NCBI GenBank assembly: GCA_900316595.1
Contig: ONDN01000028.1
Span: 1-10,099 of the forward strand
Direction of reading: 5' to 3'
DNA from: an uncultured Mycoplasmataceae bacterium
Lineage (GTDB): Bacteria > Bacillota_I > Bacilli_A > Mycoplasmatales > Mycoplasmoidaceae
DNA: 10,099 nucleotides
The position numbers were made by a program, and so were the translations under genes. The notes beneath the pieces are model-generated. The model did not search any database, was not told the DNA's origin, and saw only the letters and a list, made by a program, of their open reading frames with translations. Below are positions 6,641 to 10,099 of the stretch, piece by piece. Positions within the stretch are counted from its first letter, which is position 1. The number at the start of each line of letters is the position of its first letter.

Positions 6641-7602
6641 TGCAACAAAAAAAGGGGAATAATTCTAAAAACAAAATATCTCGAGAAAACAAGAAGAAAG
6701 TTTTTATTTTTAGCTTTGAACCTAAAAAAGACAAAATAACTCAAACTTTTTTATCAAAAAAAGTTGGTAATTTACTAAAAAAACATGATGATGAAATTGT
6801 CTATGTTTTCGTAACTAAATTTAGTTTACCTAGAGTTCTTAAAATTTTTAGCAAAACTATTGAGCCTAAAACTGGTTACATTATTTGTAATAATGGTGCA
6901 TGTTTATATGACATTAGTAAGAAAAAAATAATATTTAAGAGCTTGTTAAGTAAAGAAGTTAAATCAACCTTGATCCATGTAGCCGAATTAAAATCATTTT
7001 TAATAGCCTCAGCCTCAGGAACAAAATGTTCTTTATATTCAACTGATATTATGAAATATAAAAGTTTCATCAATAATTTTTCTGTTGATAAAACACTGAT
7101 TAATAACTATTTAACCTTTCGTCACTATATTTATGAAAACGATTTTTTGAGTTTTATATTTTATGATCCATATAGTGCTTCACTGCTAAAAGAATACAAA
7201 ATATTTAAAACTATGGAAAATGATTTAAATGTTAATTTTTCAAAAATTGAAAATAATATGTTTTGTGTCACAAATAGTGATGCTACAGTTGAAAAAACAT
7301 ACATTAAAATATTAGAACTACTTGAAAAAGAAATTGATACTAATAGAACATATTATTTTGTTTTAAATTCCTTTGATGAAATTCTTTGAAACATATTTTC
7401 AAAAAATCACTATATGAACATATTACATTGGATTTCATATCGCAATTCATTTGGAGTACCAATTACCCCCCAAAACATATTCATACCGGAGAATATCGAT
7501 AAAATAATTAGTGCTGTTATGAACAATAATATTTTTATTAAAAAATATTCAATTTCAAATATTGAAAAAGAATATATAAACTTAAGAAATAAGAATCAAT
7601 AA
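6640..7602 (+). CDS. Cof-type HAD-like protein without catalytic motifs
   Basis: The 320-residue product (TGA Trp at 250) starts inside the thrS stop codon (TAATG) with no Shine-Dalgarno site, so translation is probably coupled. After a Lys/Asn-rich lead of 20 residues its layout follows the Cof/HAD-IIB phosphatases. Strand 1 is KVFIFSFEPKK (20-30), motif II region VFVTKF holds Thr59, and the family landmark YIICNNGACLYD lies just before the cap domain. A Lys219 region (TVEKTYIKILELLE) precedes VLNSFDE (241-247). Cof enzymes have DxDGT at strand 1 and GDxxND at motif IV; here these read S-F-E-P-K and L-N-S-F-D-E. The aspartate nucleophile and acid are thus Ser25 and Glu27, so phosphatase activity is unlikely. 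The cellular role is unknown; a link to thrS is inferred only from the overlap. The family call rests on pattern order, not a search. Confidence 0.7.
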
Positions 7603-7619
7603 ATTACAATTAACTTGAA

Positions 7620-10099
7620 ATGGACAAATTAATAATAAAAGGTGCTAGAGAAAATAACCTTAAAAACATTAATGTTGAAATTCCTAAAAATAAACTCATT
7701 GTTATTACAGGTGTTAGTGGTAGTGGGAAATCATCATTAGCGTTTGATACTATTTATGCTGAAGGACAAAGAAGGTATCTAGAATCATTATCTACATATT
7801 CTCGTCAATTTTTAGGTGGTAATGAAAAACCTGATGTTGATTCAATTGAAGGACTATCTCCTGCCATTGCTATTAGTCAAAAATCAACATCACATAACCC
7901 TCGATCTACTGTTGGTACAGTAACTGAAATCTATGATTTTTTAAGAGTTTTATTTGCTAGAGTTGGTGACCCTTATTGTCCAAATGGTCATGGTAAAATT
8001 GAAACTTTAACTATAAAACAAATTGTTGATAAAATTTTTGAAAACTTTAATGAAGAAGACAAAATTCAAATAATCTCTAAATATGTAAGGAAACAAAAAG
8101 GTACATTTAAAAAAGAATTAGACAAACTAAGAACTCAAGGTTTTTTACGAATAAGAATTGATGAGAAAATCTATTCACTTGATGAAGAAATTGAATTAAA
8201 CAAAAATAATTTCCATAATATCGATATTATTATTGACCGGATTATTAGTCATAATGATAAAAATACACGTTCAAGAATAACTGATGCTGTTGAAAATGCA
8301 TTGAAAAATTCACCACTACATGAAGTTATTGTTCTTATAAATGACAAGGAATATGAATATTCTGAAGCACATGCTTGTAAGAAATGTGGTTTTTCAATTC
8401 CAGAAATGGAACCAAGACTATTCTCATTTAATTCACCAATTGGTGCATGTCCAAATTGCAAGGGATTAGGAATTACATTTGAAGGTGATGAAAATAAGAT
8501 GATTCCTCATCCTGAACTATCAATTATTGATGGAGGTATTGAATATTACAAAAACACTGCAGGAACTTCAAATATTGAATGGCAAATGTTTGAATGCATG
8601 TTGAAACATTACAAAATAGATATTAACAAACCAATAAATAAATTAACTAGAAAGCAACTTGATTATATTCTTTATGGTTCTGATGAACCACTACATATTA
8701 GTGTAACATCAGCAAATGGTTTAAAACGTGAAAGTTATGAATATTATGAAGGTGTTTTAAATCATGTTAAAAGATTGTATTTTGAAACAACTAGTGAAAT
8801 GGCTAGAACTTTCTATGGAAAGTTTATGTCTGAAAAAGTATGTAAAGTTTGTGGCGGGAAAAGATTATCACCACAAGCTTTATGTGTAAAAATAAACAAC
8901 AAAAATATTATTGAATTAACAGACATGTCAATTGATAATTTGCTAAATTTCTTTTTAGATCTAAAGTTAAGTGAACAAAAAATGCAAATTGCACAACTAG
9001 CATTAAAAGAGATTATCAATCGTTTAACTTTTTTACAGAATGTTGGATTAGGCTATTTAACATTATCACGAAATGCAAATACACTTTCTGGAGGTGAAGC
9101 ACAGCGTATTAGATTGGCTACTCAAATTGGTAGTAATTTAACAGGTGTACTCTATGTCCTAGATGAACCATCAATTGGCTTACACCAAAAAGACAATAAT
9201 ATGCTAATAAGCACACTAAAAAAGATGCGTGATTTAGGTAATACAATTATTATTGTTGAACATGATGAAGAAACAATGTTACAAGCAGATTACATAATTG
9301 ATATTGGTCCAGGTGCTGGAATTAATGGAGGATCTGTTGTTGCTGCAGGAACCCCAAAAGAGATTATGCAATCTAAAAATTCAATAACTGGAAAATATCT
9401 TTCTGGAAAATTGTCTATTCCTGTTCCAAATTCAAGAAGAAGTGGTAATGGACAAAAAATAACAATCACTGGTGCACAAGAAAACAATTTAAAAAATATT
9501 AATGTAAGTTTTCCTCTAGGAAAATTTATTTGTGTAACCGGTGTTAGTGGTAGTGGAAAATCAACCTTAGTTTTAGATACTTTAGCAGCAAATATAAAAA
9601 AGTATTTGTTTAATCCTTTTACTAAAGTCGGAAAAATTAAAAACATAACAGGTATTCAAGACATTGACAAATTGATTATTGTTACACAAGAACCAATAGG
9701 AAGAACTCCAAGAAGTAATCCCGCAACATACATTGGAGTTTTTGATGATATACGTGAATTATTTGCAATGGTTCCTGAAGCAAAAGCTCGCGGATATAAA
9801 AAAGGAAGATTTTCATTTAATATTCCTGGGGGAAGATGTGAAAAATGTCAGGGAGATGGTGTAATAAGAATTTCTATGCAATTCCTACCTGATGTTTATG
9901 TTAAATGTGATGAATGTAATGGAAAAAAATATAATGATGAAACTTTAAACATTAAGTATAAAGGAAAATCAATTTATGATGTTTTGGAAATGAGCGTTAG
10001 TGAGGCATTAGAATTTTTTAAAAATGTTCCTAATATTCACCACAAGATCAGTTTATTAAATGATGTTGGTCTAGGATATTTAAAATTAGGAGCTAGCTC
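7620..10099 (+). CDS. uvrA: UvrA, excinuclease ABC subunit A (cut by right edge)
   Basis: 826 codons are open to the edge, of about 940 in full UvrA. UvrA is the DNA-damage sensor of nucleotide excision repair: a dimer with two ABC ATPase modules that loads UvrB. Visible parts in order are Walker A GVSGSGKS (31-38); a C-x2-C pair (253, 256) with a second pair (277, 280) forming the first zinc module; CKVCGGKRLS (408-417); ABC signature LSGGEAQR (489-496) followed by Walker B VLDEPSIGLH; second Walker A GVSGSGKS (641-648); and the second zinc module Cys740, Cys743, Cys763, Cys766. The window stops at LKLGAS, just before the second LSGGEAQR expected in the family. No TGA codon occurs in the visible frame; its one Trp seen is TGG. 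The ATG lies 17 nt after the HAD-like stop with no clear Shine-Dalgarno site or terminator between, so read-through from thrS is likely. Confidence 0.98.
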   Translation, partial: MDKLIIKGARENNLKNINVEIPKNKLIVITGVSGSGKSSLAFDTIYAEGQRRYLESLSTYSRQFLGGNEKPDVDSIEGLSPAIAISQKSTSHNPRSTVGTVTEIYDFLRVLFARVGDPYCPNGHGKIETLTIKQIVDKIFENFNEEDKIQIISKYVRKQKGTFKKELDKLRTQGFLRIRIDEKIYSLDEEIELNKNNFHNIDIIIDRIISHNDKNTRSRITDAVENALKNSPLHEVIVLINDKEYEYSEAHACKKCGFSIPEMEPRLFSFNSPIGACPNCKGLGITFEGDENKMIPHPELSIIDGGIEYYKNTAGTSNIEWQMFECMLKHYKIDINKPINKLTRKQLDYILYGSDEPLHISVTSANGLKRESYEYYEGVLNHVKRLYFETTSEMARTFYGKFMSEKVCKVCGGKRLSPQALCVKINNKNIIELTDMSIDNLLNFFLDLKLSEQKMQIAQLALKEIINRLTFLQNVGLGYLTLSRNANTLSGGEAQRIRLATQIGSNLTGVLYVLDEPSIGLHQKDNNMLISTLKKMRDLGNTIIIVEHDEETMLQADYIIDIGPGAGINGGSVVAAGTPKEIMQSKNSITGKYLSGKLSIPVPNSRRSGNGQKITITGAQENNLKNINVSFPLGKFICVTGVSGSGKSTLVLDTLAANIKKYLFNPFTKVGKIKNITGIQDIDKLIIVTQEPIGRTPRSNPATYIGVFDDIRELFAMVPEAKARGYKKGRFSFNIPGGRCEKCQGDGVIRISMQFLPDVYVKCDECNGKKYNDETLNIKYKGKSIYDVLEMSVSEALEFFKNVPNIHHKISLLNDVGLGYLKLGAS

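Noticed and set aside
9290..9646. Minus-strand frame of 118 codons
   Set aside because: Antisense to the second ATPase module of uvrA, which is highly conserved here. The shorter antisense frames at 8249-8461 and 8813-9019 are rejected for the same reason.

Overview
The window comes from a mollicute (a Mycoplasma-type wall-less bacterium). It is very AT-rich and codes densely. Most genes stay intact only if UGA is read as tryptophan: in-frame TGA codons fall at conserved positions in the methionine gamma-lyase, threonine ammonia-lyase, membrane protein, SSB-like, threonyl-tRNA synthetase and HAD-like genes. A lipoprotein with a mollicute-style signal peptide and the lack of a TGS domain in ThrRS fit the same picture. 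The species cannot be fixed from the sequence alone.

Layout. Positions 1-1597 lie on the minus strand: the start of a lipoprotein gene cut by the left edge, then a complete methionine gamma-lyase gene. Positions 1755-3175 lie on the plus strand: tRNA-Lys(CUU) with its own -10 box and terminator, then a threonine ammonia-lyase gene with a strong Shine-Dalgarno sequence. A perfect 13-bp hairpin at 3191-3220 separates it from a convergent minus-strand pair: a six-helix membrane protein whose 3' end overlaps a small Nfu-type Fe-S protein by 32 nt. A 48-nt divergent promoter region then starts a plus-strand run to the right edge: SSB-like protein, thrS, a degenerate HAD-like protein (start overlapping the thrS stop) and uvrA, cut just before its last ABC signature.

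How the genes may work together. Methionine gamma-lyase and threonine ammonia-lyase both release ammonia and 2-oxobutanoate, from different amino acids. Finding the two within 340 bp of each other in a reduced genome suggests a 2-oxobutanoate-based energy or amino-acid catabolism module, perhaps feeding a 2-oxoacid dehydrogenase or oxidoreductase encoded elsewhere. The plus-strand run is informational: ssDNA binding, tRNA charging and excision repair, with a HAD-like protein of unknown role that appears to have lost its catalytic aspartates.

The points most worth checking are the ruined editing site in ThrRS, the paired 2-oxobutanoate producers, and the HAD-like pseudoenzyme translationally tied to thrS. 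I saw no mobile element, CRISPR array or phage gene. No stretch over 300 bases lacks a gene.
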